From Burkholderiaceae bacterium (GTDB lineage: Bacteria; Pseudomonadota; Gammaproteobacteria; Burkholderiales; Burkholderiaceae_C): 6,271 nt of DNA. Shown here piece after piece: positions 1 through 6,271 of the stretch. A model generated the notes under the pieces. The model saw only the letters and a program-made list of their open reading frames with translations. It was not told the origin of the DNA and did not search any database. The DNA is taken from positions 1 to 6,271 of the forward strand of contig JANREF010000143.1 in NCBI GenBank assembly GCA_030726195.1, written 5' to 3'. Each line of letters opens with the position of its first letter. Position 1 is the stretch's first letter. The position numbers and the translations under genes were made by a program.

Positions 1-3000
1 CCTGCGGTGTGCGTGGCTGGGCCTGCCAAGGCTTGCCGCCAGCTGTCCATGTTGAAGTGGGCCAAGCGCACATCGGCCACCACGCCTTCGCTGGGCAGGC
101 TCAACGCGTCGCTATCGAACTGGCCCAAACCCACCACACCACGCACGGCGCTGGGCACGGTTTGGTTGGTGATGTGGGTCAGGGCTTGGTCATACTCGCG
201 TACAAAATGTGCGCTCACAATGGGCGAAGCAGTGGGGCCAACCCGCAGTTGTATGTCGTGGCCAAACGCCATGTTGGGGCTGCGCTCGCCCGGCAGCAGC
301 GGCCTGAGCGCCACACTCAATGGCCAACTCTGGCCGCTGGGCTTGTTCAAAGGTGCGGGCAAATCCAGGCGCACGCCATCCAGTGGCGCATTGAACCGCC
401 AACCAATACCGTGGGGCGTGCCGCGCACGGACACGTCAAATGGCGTGCTGCCGCTGGCCCGCTGCGCCAGCATGGCCACGGTGCCCAACGAGGGCGTGCG
501 GGCCAAGGCGTTGGCATTGAGGTTGCCGCTCACATCTACACGCAGCTCACCGGGCTGGCCTGCAGCGCCCGAGGCCGCCCACTGCATTTGGCCCTTGATC
601 GGCCCACCCAACCACTGGGCGCTGGCTTGGTCGACGCTGACGGCGGTGTCGGTGAAGCGCACGCGCGCCTGCGTTTGCTGCAGCGCAGGCACGCCTGGCC
701 ACAGCTGCACGCGGTTGCCCGCCAAGGTCACTTCGCCTTGAACGGTTGTACGCTCGGGTGTGGCCAATGGCACCGCCAAGGACAGGTTCAAACGCGCGTC
801 ACCGTCGCCCACCCAGTCGCGCATCAGCCCATTGGTCCAGCGTTGCACCGGTGTGGTGTTGAGTTGCGCCAACCACGTGGCCAGCGGGCCGGCGGCGCGC
901 GCCTGCACTTTGAGCTGGGCGTCTTGATCCAGATGACGCAGGCTCACCGACGCGTCGCTGATCACCACGCTGGTGGCGTCGCGCAAACGGCCCTTGATGT
1001 TGCTCACGTCTATGTCCAAGCCGCGCATGGCAAACGCGCCCGACAGCGTGGCAAGCGCGGGCCAACGCTGGTCTGCGCCCCAGCCGCCCGCATAGTCCAA
1101 GGCCACGCCTTGGGCCTGCGCCTCAACGGCGAAGCGCTTGTCACCGCCCAGCCACAGGGACTGGTCCAACAAGCTGTTGATGCGCACCGACACGTTGCGC
1201 AAGACCCCCGCTTGCAAACGCTGGCGCACAAACGACACAGCATCCGCGTTCATAGACACAGGCAGGTAGCGCCCCAGCTTGGGCAGGGCCAACTCGTCGA
1301 CCTTGGCACTCAGACGCAAGTAGCCTGCGGCGTCGGTGTGCACCTGCTCTGGGTCTACCGCCCACACGCCTGCACCACTGACGACACCATCCGGCGTGTC
1401 CAAGCGCAAGTCATCAAACGACACACGCCACAGCGCTTGCCAATCGGTGTGCGCCCACGACGCCGGCGCAGGCGCTGCGTCCAGCGCTTGGCGCGGTGCA
1501 GCCCACGACAGCGCGGCTTGCATGCTGTTCACATCCAAGCGCGGCTCCAGCCACACGCCGGGCAGCACCCATGCGCCCTTGTCCATGGACAGCTGCGCCG
1601 TGCCGCCCTCGGCCGTGCCGTCCCATGTGAGCGACAGGCCGCTCACACCGGGCCTTGCCAAAGCCCCATGGCCAGCGGTGTCCGCCGGGTCATGGGCCAA
1701 CACGCCTTCAGACCAACCGAGCTGAGTGGCTTGGCCACTGGTGTGCCAGGACAAGGGCGTGGTGCTGTCCAGCGCACCGCGCCAATCGGCTTGGAAGCGG
1801 TTGACAAAGCCTTGCGGGCGCCAGCCTTGCAAGTAGTCGCGCACGACTTGGGGCAAGGGCAGGCTGGGCATGATCTGGCGCAAGGCCGTGAGGTCCACAC
1901 CAGCCACGCGCACACGCCCTTGTGCGTTGGGGTCTTGCGCGGACTTGGGCCATGCCAAGGCCAACTGCGCATCGCGCCAGGTCACACCGTCTTGGGTTTC
2001 AAACGACATGTCGCTCACGCCCAGCTCCCACTGCTGGGTTTGCACATTGTTCGTTAGGCTCAGGCGGGCCAGCAGCTCTTTGAAGCGCAGCGGCTTGAGC
2101 TCGGGCTGGCCTTGCAGCCACGCGCCTGACACACCGGTGAGCGCCACATCGCTGGTGAGCGCTTGCAGCTGCATGCCACGACGCCACTCCAACCAGCCCC
2201 GCCACGCCATCTCACCCGCGTCCAATGACAGCGTGCGCGACAGCGTTGGCCAAAACCGGTCCAGCGCGCGATGGATCACGGCGGCATCGAGCTGCGGCCA
2301 TTGGGCATAGGCTTGGCCCGACCATTCGCGCCAGTCGCCACCATGGCTGCTGAACAGTGGCGACTCAAACTGGGCTTGCACCGACACGCGCTGGCCCCAC
2401 TCGGGGGGCGGCGTGAAGTCGATGCGCGCATCGTGGCTGGTGGTGCCGCTGCGCAAGGCCACATCTATATTGCGAAATGACCATGTTGCAGGTGCAGCCT
2501 GCACTGCCCAGTCGTCGCGCACAGCCGCCTGCCCATCGAGCACCAACAACTCGGGCTGCTCAAACAGCCAGTCCAACCAAAACGGTGTGGCCTGCGCCGG
2601 TCCACTGGGCAACGCCACACCCGCGACGCGCCACGCGCCACTGGCGGTGCGCTGCACTTGCACGCTGGGTGAGGTGATGCGCACTTGGTCAAAACTCAAA
2701 CGCCACAAGCCGCGCATGCTCAAGCTGGCCTCTAGCTTGGGAATCATCAAGTCGGGGGCTTGCGCGTTGCTGCCCACCACCACGTCGCGCATCTCAAAGT
2801 ACGACGTCCAGTTGTTGGCCTTGCCCGACAAGCTGCCAATGCGCACCGGGGCTCCCAACGCGCTGCTCAACTGCTGCTGCGCCTGCGAGCGCCATGTATC
2901 GATTCGCGGCACAATGACCGCGTGTATCAGCAAATAAACGCTGGCCACCACAGTCCACACTGACACCAAGGCCACCAGCAGCCATTTCAGGCAGGCGCGC

Positions 3001-3044
3001 AGTAGCCGCGTGCGGGGGGTCAGGACTGGGGTGGAGGCTTGCAT
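1..3044 (-). CDS. yhdP: YhdP/TIGR02099-family AsmA-like envelope protein, 3' end cut off by the window edge
   Basis: The minus-strand frame starting at ATG 3044-3042 runs 1014 codons without a stop to the left edge. An in-frame TAA at 3056-3054, only three codons upstream, fixes this ATG as the earliest possible start. Residues 1-20 are basic (R11, R13, R16, K20), followed by one hydrophobic segment at about 21-45. That suggests a signal anchor, with the rest of the protein in the periplasm. Beyond it lies a long chain of beta-type repeats typical of AsmA-like proteins. A YLP-containing stretch near residue 590 and an LDYA...WPAL...LSGAF block at about 645-675 resemble the TIGR02099/YhdP family. 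Family members are about 1250-1400 residues, so the last few hundred are missing here. E. coli YhdP, with TamB and YdbH, is implicated in moving phospholipids from the inner to the outer membrane across the periplasm; the same role here is inferred. No clear Shine-Dalgarno sequence precedes the start. The gene is divergent from glnE, and in relatives I would expect a nitrilase-like gene next (recollection, outside the window). Confidence 0.9.
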   Translation of the reverse strand, partial: MQASTPVLTPRTRLLRACLKWLLVALVSVWTVVASVYLLIHAVIVPRIDTWRSQAQQQLSSALGAPVRIGSLSGKANNWTSYFEMRDVVVGSNAQAPDLMIPKLEASLSMRGLWRLSFDQVRITSPSVQVQRTASGAWRVAGVALPSGPAQATPFWLDWLFEQPELLVLDGQAAVRDDWAVQAAPATWSFRNIDVALRSGTTSHDARIDFTPPPEWGQRVSVQAQFESPLFSSHGGDWREWSGQAYAQWPQLDAAVIHRALDRFWPTLSRTLSLDAGEMAWRGWLEWRRGMQLQALTSDVALTGVSGAWLQGQPELKPLRFKELLARLSLTNNVQTQQWELGVSDMSFETQDGVTWRDAQLALAWPKSAQDPNAQGRVRVAGVDLTALRQIMPSLPLPQVVRDYLQGWRPQGFVNRFQADWRGALDSTTPLSWHTSGQATQLGWSEGVLAHDPADTAGHGALARPGVSGLSLTWDGTAEGGTAQLSMDKGAWVLPGVWLEPRLDVNSMQAALSWAAPRQALDAAPAPASWAHTDWQALWRVSFDDLRLDTPDGVVSGAGVWAVDPEQVHTDAAGYLRLSAKVDELALPKLGRYLPVSMNADAVSFVRQRLQAGVLRNVSVRINSLLDQSLWLGGDKRFAVEAQAQGVALDYAGGWGADQRWPALATLSGAFAMRGLDIDVSNIKGRLRDATSVVISDASVSLRHLDQDAQLKVQARAAGPLATWLAQLNTTPVQRWTNGLMRDWVGDGDARLNLSLAVPLATPERTTVQGEVTLAGNRVQLWPGVPALQQTQARVRFTDTAVSVDQASAQWLGGPIKGQMQWAASGAAGQPGELRVDVSGNLNANALARTPSLGTVAMLAQRASGSTPFDVSVRGTPHGIGWRFNAPLDGVRLDLPAPLNKPSGQSWPLSVALRPLLPGERSPNMAFGHDIQLRVGPTASPIVSAHFVREYDQALTHITNQTVPSAVRGVVGLGQFDSDALSLPSEGVVADVRLAHFNMDSWRQALAGPATHTA

Positions 3045-3055
3045 GGATTGAAATT
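3045..3055. promoter_or_regulatory. 11-bp divergent junction between the yhdP and glnE start codons
   Basis: Only 11 bases separate the two outward-facing ATG codons, so promoters and any leader sequences must extend into the opposite gene. On the plus strand GGA at 3045-3047 is a weak ribosome binding site for glnE, 8 nt from its ATG; the better GGAGG at 3033-3037 is 18 nt away, which is too far. On the minus strand CATAAT (3058-3053) matches five of six bases of a -10 hexamer and would start transcription almost at the yhdP ATG, but no good -35 sits at the right distance. A TTGACC (3105-3100) with TGTGAT (3083-3078) after a 16-bp spacer is another weak minus-strand candidate. None of these is convincing alone. 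Confidence 0.35.
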
Positions 3056-5815
3056 ATGACCGCCACCGCGGGCGAACATCACACAGCTGTGTCAAACAAG
3101 GTCAATACGGCGCCCACAGACTTGGCCTCGCACTCGCGCTTTGTGCAGCGCATACGGCGTCGCTATGAGCGCGAATTGCCGCTGCTTGCTGCGGGCGAGC
3201 CCAACAAAACCAGCATGCAGGCTTGCTTGGACACCTTGCTGTCCAGCGGCTTTGACCTGGGCCAAGCGCTGCGAATATTGCGCCAGCTGGTGGTAGAGCG
3301 CTTGGTGGTGCTGGACTGCGAGCGCGGCGCCGCCCTAGAGGTGGTGACCCGAGCGATCACGGCCTTGGCCGAATTTGCGCTGGAGCATGCCATGGCCTTG
3401 GCCATGTCTGAGCTGCGCGAGCGCCATGGCCAGCCCACAGGCCACAGCGACGACGTGCGCAACGCCCAGCCCGCCAACATGTGGGTGGTGGGCATGGGCA
3501 AGCTGGGAGCGCGCGAGCTCAACGTCTCCAGCGACATTGACCTGATTTACGTCTACGACTGCGACGGCGAAACCGACGGCAACGAGCGCGGCCTGCAGCG
3601 CATCAGCAACCACGAGTTTTTTGGCAAAGTCGTCAAACGCATCTACCAATTGGTGGGCGAGACCACCGAGCACGGCTTTGTGTTTAGGGTGGACTTGGCG
3701 CTGCGCCCCAACGGCAGCGTCGGGCCAGCGGCCGTGTCGCTGGACGCGCTGGAAGAATATTTCCTCATCCAAGGGCGCGAATGGGAGCGCTTTGCTTGGC
3801 TCAAAAGCCGCGTGGTCGCGCCCTCACACATGATTGCCAACGGCTGCGCCCAAGCGCTGCGCGACGTGGTGCTGCCCTTTGTGTTCAGGCGCTACCTCGA
3901 CTACAACGTGTTTGAGGGCCTGCGCAAACTGCACCGCCAAATTCGCGAACACGCGGCCAAGCGGGCCAGCGGCCACCCCGAGCGCGCCAACGATGTGAAG
4001 CTCTCGCGCGGCGGCATACGCGAAATTGAATTCACCGTGCAGCTGCTGCAAGTGGTGCGCGGCGGCCAGTTCCCCGAACTGCGCAAACGCCCCACCTTGA
4101 GCGCACTGACACGGCTGACCAACGCCGGACTGATGGAAACCGACAAAGCGCAAGCCTTGGCACAGGCCTATGTGTTTTTGCGCCAAGTCGAGCACCGCAC
4201 CCAATATTTAGACGACCAACAAACCCACCAACTGCCCACCCAAGACAGCGACTTGGCTTGGATGGCGCAGACCCTGGGCTTTGCTGACACCTGCGCGTTC
4301 TTATGCGCGCTGGACGCGCACCGGGAAACCGTCGCGCAAGAATTTGACATCTTGCTGGGCGGCCAAGGCGAGTGCACCAACTGCAACAAGTCGGTACACG
4401 ATGCTGACGACCTGGAGTCGGCCATAGACGAGCTCAGCGGTGCCTTTCGCACCCGCATCGCCCTGTGGCAAACCCACCCACGTGTGTTGGCGCTGCGTGA
4501 AGACAGCCGCACCCGACTGGCCCGCCTCATTCAGCGCACCGGCGCTTGGCTTGAGAGTGGGCGCACCAGCGAGGTCGGCGCGCTGCGCTTGGCCGACTGG
4601 ATGGAGCCCATGCTGCGCCGCGACAGCTACTTGGCCTTGCTGCAAGAGCGCCCGGCCGTGCACGAGCGCTTGTTGCGTTTGTTGGCTGCGGCCAAATGGC
4701 CCGCGCGCTACCTCATACAACATCCAGGTGTGATGGACGAGCTGGCCAACCCTAGCTTGCTGAGCGAGCGCTTTGACGCCGTGCAGTTTGAAGCCGAATT
4801 GGAAGCCAGACGCTTTGCCCTGCAAACCACTGGTGAGGACAACGACGAAGAGCTGCTCAACCTGCTGCGCCGCGCCCACCACAGCGAGGTGTTCCGAACC
4901 CTGGCGCGCGACGTCGAGGGTGCCTTGAGCGTGGAATTTGTGGCCGACGACTTGAGCGCTTTGGCCGACGCCGTGCTGCGCGTGACCACCCGCTGGTGCT
5001 GGCAACGGCTGAAAAATGCACACCGCGAAGAACCCGCGTTGGCCATCATTGCCTACGGCAAATTAGGCGGCAAGGAGCTGGGCTACGGCAGCGATTTGGA
5101 CATTGTGTTTGTGTATGACGACGAGCACGAAGCCGCGCCCGAAGCCTACGCCGCCTTGGTGCGCAAACTCATCAACTGGCTCACCGTCAAAACCGGCGAG
5201 GGCGACTTATTTGAAATCGATACGGCCTTGCGCCCTAACGGCAACTCGGGCTTGTTGGTCACGCGCATGTCGGCATTCGCCGACTACCAAGAGCGCCGTG
5301 GCAGCAACACCGCCTGGACGTGGGAACACCAAGCCATCACACGGGCGCGCTGCGCCGTGGGGCCGCCCGCTCTGGCGCAACAGTTTGAAGCGGTGCGACA
5401 TGCCGTGATGGTTGCGCCGCGCGATGCCAATGACTTGTTGGTTGAAATCACCACCATGCGCGAAAAGGTGCGCGAAGCGCACCGCGTACCCAGCGACATG
5501 TTCGACCTCAAACACAGCCCAGGCGGTATGGTCGATGTGGAATTTGTGATGCAGTATGTGCTGCTGGCCAAAGCCCATGCCCACCCTCAGCTGTTGCCCA
5601 ACTTGGGCAATATCAAGCTACTGCGCATTGCCAAAGAATGTGGCTTGGTGCCGCCTAGCATCAGCGACGCCGCGGCAGACGCTTACCGTGCCATGCGCCA
5701 AATGCAGCACCGTGCGCGCTTGGACGAAGCACCCACGCAAGTCCTACCCAGCGAGGTGGCCGCGCACCGCGACGCGGTACTCGACCTGTGGCGACACGTG
5801 ATGCAGTCGCACTGA
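3056..5815 (+). CDS. glnE: Bifunctional glutamine synthetase adenylyltransferase/adenylyl-removing enzyme
   Basis: Complete 919-residue protein (E. coli GlnE is 946). It has the family's duplicated layout. The N-terminal half carries GKLGARELNVSSDID at 148-162 (D160, D162), the third acidic residue D213 in RVDLALRPNG, and the KLSRGGIREIEF block at 315-326. The C-terminal half repeats this with GKLGGKELGYGSDLD at 668-682 (D680, D682), D722 in EIDTALRPNG, and HSPGGMVDVEF at 820-830. In this family the N-terminal site removes AMP from glutamine synthetase by phosphorolysis and the C-terminal site adds AMP from ATP to a tyrosine of GlnA. PII protein and glutamine control the balance, in the cytoplasm. 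Both sites keep their metal-binding aspartates, so both activities are likely. The ATG at 3056 is the most upstream in-frame start, and a weak GGA at 3045-3047 lies 8 nt before it. GTG at 3089 (V12) is a possible alternative; clear family similarity begins near residue 24. Divergent from yhdP, with no co-transcribed gene visible downstream. Confidence 0.98.
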   Translation: MTATAGEHHTAVSNKVNTAPTDLASHSRFVQRIRRRYERELPLLAAGEPNKTSMQACLDTLLSSGFDLGQALRILRQLVVERLVVLDCERGAALEVVTRAITALAEFALEHAMALAMSELRERHGQPTGHSDDVRNAQPANMWVVGMGKLGARELNVSSDIDLIYVYDCDGETDGNERGLQRISNHEFFGKVVKRIYQLVGETTEHGFVFRVDLALRPNGSVGPAAVSLDALEEYFLIQGREWERFAWLKSRVVAPSHMIANGCAQALRDVVLPFVFRRYLDYNVFEGLRKLHRQIREHAAKRASGHPERANDVKLSRGGIREIEFTVQLLQVVRGGQFPELRKRPTLSALTRLTNAGLMETDKAQALAQAYVFLRQVEHRTQYLDDQQTHQLPTQDSDLAWMAQTLGFADTCAFLCALDAHRETVAQEFDILLGGQGECTNCNKSVHDADDLESAIDELSGAFRTRIALWQTHPRVLALREDSRTRLARLIQRTGAWLESGRTSEVGALRLADWMEPMLRRDSYLALLQERPAVHERLLRLLAAAKWPARYLIQHPGVMDELANPSLLSERFDAVQFEAELEARRFALQTTGEDNDEELLNLLRRAHHSEVFRTLARDVEGALSVEFVADDLSALADAVLRVTTRWCWQRLKNAHREEPALAIIAYGKLGGKELGYGSDLDIVFVYDDEHEAAPEAYAALVRKLINWLTVKTGEGDLFEIDTALRPNGNSGLLVTRMSAFADYQERRGSNTAWTWEHQAITRARCAVGPPALAQQFEAVRHAVMVAPRDANDLLVEITTMREKVREAHRVPSDMFDLKHSPGGMVDVEFVMQYVLLAKAHAHPQLLPNLGNIKLLRIAKECGLVPPSISDAAADAYRAMRQMQHRARLDEAPTQVLPSEVAAHRDAVLDLWRHVMQSH
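3081..3092. repeat. 12-bp perfect palindrome at the 5' end of glnE
   Basis: ACACAGCTGTGT is its own reverse complement. It lies in codons 9-13 of glnE and 37-48 bp upstream of the yhdP start, where a yhdP promoter would be expected. It could be an operator half-site pair, but a 12-bp palindrome is expected about once or twice by chance in a window this size, so the position is the only argument for it. Confidence 0.3.
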
Positions 5816-5841
5816 ACGGCGGGACGCATGGCTTGCGGGCC

Positions 5842-5886
5842 TAGGTGCGGCCTCGATGTGGCCTTAGGTGTGGCCCAGTGTGGCGC
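5842..5886 (+). repeat. Four degenerate tandem units with a TGYGGC core
   Basis: The hexamer TGYGGC occurs at 5846-5851, 5857-5862, 5869-5874 and 5879-5884, giving start-to-start spacings of 11, 12 and 10 bp, close to one DNA helical turn. The surrounding bases are also similar: TAGGTGCGGCCT at 5842-5853 and TAGGTGTGGCCC at 5865-5876 agree at ten of twelve positions. The array begins 26 bp after the glnE stop codon. It may be a degenerate short repeat, a protein-binding array, or coincidence in GC-rich sequence. Confidence 0.45.
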
Positions 5887-5937
5887 AGGCTCGCATCATG
5901 CAACGCCGCGCTGACCAGCGCAGACACGCCACACCTA
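5865..5937. repeat. 10-bp inverted repeat enclosing a smaller hairpin
   Basis: TAGGTGTGGC at 5865-5874 is exactly complementary in reverse to GCCACACCTA at 5928-5937, with 53 bases between the arms. The interval contains a tight hairpin, GCGCTG at 5908-5913 with CAGCGC at 5916-5921. GTGTGGCG at 5878-5885 can alternatively pair with CGCCACAC at 5927-5934, so two competing folds share the right arm. There is no U-tract on either side. It could stabilise a transcript's 3' end or be a remnant of a repeat element. Confidence 0.45.
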
Positions 5938-6048
5938 GAGAGACGAGTACCGCTTGTCCAGTGGGAGCAGCCACTACAAAGCAATCAACCACCGGCCGCT
6001 GATGTGCGTTCGCACGCGCACAACCGACCCAAGCCAAGCCGTCCTACA

Positions 6049-6271
6049 TCAGCCCGCAACGGGTGCCACCGGCGCCACCGCCAATGTGAGCTCTTTGCGG
6101 AAACGGTTGAGTTCTTGCACGGACTTGAAGCTGCGCTCCATGAGCAAACTCATGTTGTGCAAAATGCGCTCCACCACTTTGGTCTCCCACACCGCGTCAA
6201 AGCTGATTTGCTTGTCCAGCCAATGTTCCAGCCAATCGGGGTCGGGCCAGCGGCTTTGCACCGTGTCCCGT
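6049..6271 (-). CDS. C-terminal end of an unrecognised protein entering from the right edge
   Basis: The minus-strand frame is open from the right edge to a TGA at 6051-6049 and gives 73 complete codons. A GTG at 6261-6259 could be read as a start, but the frame continues upstream to the edge with no stop, so this is more probably the tail of a longer gene. The fragment begins with a tryptophan-rich acidic stretch (WPDPDWLEHWLDKQ). It continues with a long amphipathic helix in which hydrophobic residues recur every three to four positions (KVVERILHNMSLLMERSF through LNRFRKEL), and ends in an Ala/Pro/Val-rich tail. There is no membrane segment. I do not recognise the family and assign no function. 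It converges on glnE, so it is not in the same operon. Confidence 0.6.
   Translation of the reverse strand, partial: RDTVQSRWPDPDWLEHWLDKQISFDAVWETKVVERILHNMSLLMERSFKSVQELNRFRKELTLAVAPVAPVAG

Larger units (their letters stand above)
5816..6048. other. Convergent intergenic region without a recognisable gene or classical terminator
   Basis: This 233-bp gap lies between the stop codon of glnE and the stop codon of the minus-strand gene from the right, so it should contain the ends of both transcripts. Several stem-forming sequences are present: 5865-5874 with 5928-5937, a compact 6-bp hairpin at 5908-5921, a 5-bp stem 5960-5964 with 5971-5975, and TGTGCG 6003-6008 with CGCACA 6017-6022. None is followed by a run of T on either strand, so Rho-dependent termination or non-canonical ends are more likely than intrinsic termination. 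I found no convincing open frame or tRNA in it. Confidence 0.6.

Noticed and set aside
9..2057. A 682-codon plus-strand open frame opposite yhdP
   Set aside because: It is in exact codon register with the yhdP frame. Stops in this antisense register require TTA, CTA or TCA codons in yhdP, which are rare in this GC-rich gene, so a long open frame is expected. Its translation is rich in His, Gln, Arg and Gly with no recognisable domain, and it ends where yhdP uses a CTA.
1870..2937. Plus-strand open frames of 146 and 174 codons (1870-2310 and 2413-2937)
   Set aside because: Both overlap the continuous yhdP frame on the other strand, lack a convincing ribosome binding site, and have Ser/Cys/Arg-rich translations typical of out-of-frame reading.
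4301..5023. A 240-codon minus-strand open frame inside glnE
   Set aside because: It lies wholly within the well-supported glnE coding sequence, antisense to conserved regions, and its Ala/Gln/Val/His-rich translation resembles no family I know. It is the same codon-bias shadow effect.
5865..5937. Intrinsic terminator for glnE
   Set aside because: A stem can form, but the loop is long and no T-run follows the right arm; the same is true on the minus strand.
6004..6015. GTGCG-TT-CGCAC hairpin as a terminator for the right-hand gene
   Set aside because: The stem is only five base pairs with a two-base loop (or four with a four-base loop) and there is no T-tract on the minus strand below it.
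6049..6261. A complete 70-residue small protein starting at GTG 6261
   Set aside because: The frame remains open upstream of this GTG to the window edge and no ribosome binding site can be judged there, so the end of a longer gene is the simpler reading.

Overview
This GC-rich window looks like an ordinary chromosomal region of a betaproteobacterium, probably order Burkholderiales and perhaps Comamonadaceae. That placement is inferred from the character of the GlnE protein, the codon use (TTG, CTG, GCG and CGC common; TTA and CTA rare) and the pairing of a yhdP-like gene head to head with glnE. No sequence search was possible, so the taxon is an inference. There are no tRNA or rRNA genes, CRISPR arrays, insertion sequences or phage genes.

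Layout. (1) Positions 1-3044, minus strand: one very large gene, open from its ATG at 3044 to the left edge (1014 codons without a stop). It encodes an AsmA-like YhdP/TIGR02099-family envelope protein with an N-terminal membrane anchor; its C-terminus lies outside the window. (2) Positions 3056-5815, plus strand: a complete glnE, the bifunctional glutamine synthetase adenylyltransferase/adenylyl-removing enzyme, with both nucleotidyltransferase active sites intact. (3) Positions 5816-6048: a 233-bp gap between converging gene ends. It holds a small cluster of TGYGGC repeats and an inverted repeat but no classical terminator. (4) Positions 6049-6271, minus strand: the last 73 codons of a gene entering from the right edge, which I do not recognise.

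How the genes relate. yhdP and glnE are transcribed away from each other and their start codons are only 11 bp apart, so each gene's promoter must lie largely inside the other's coding sequence. Functionally they are distinct: GlnE tunes nitrogen assimilation by modifying glutamine synthetase, while YhdP-type proteins belong to the set thought to carry phospholipids from the inner to the outer membrane. I see no new multi-gene system here. The points most worth a second look are the 11-bp divergent junction and the repeat-bearing intergenic region after glnE.
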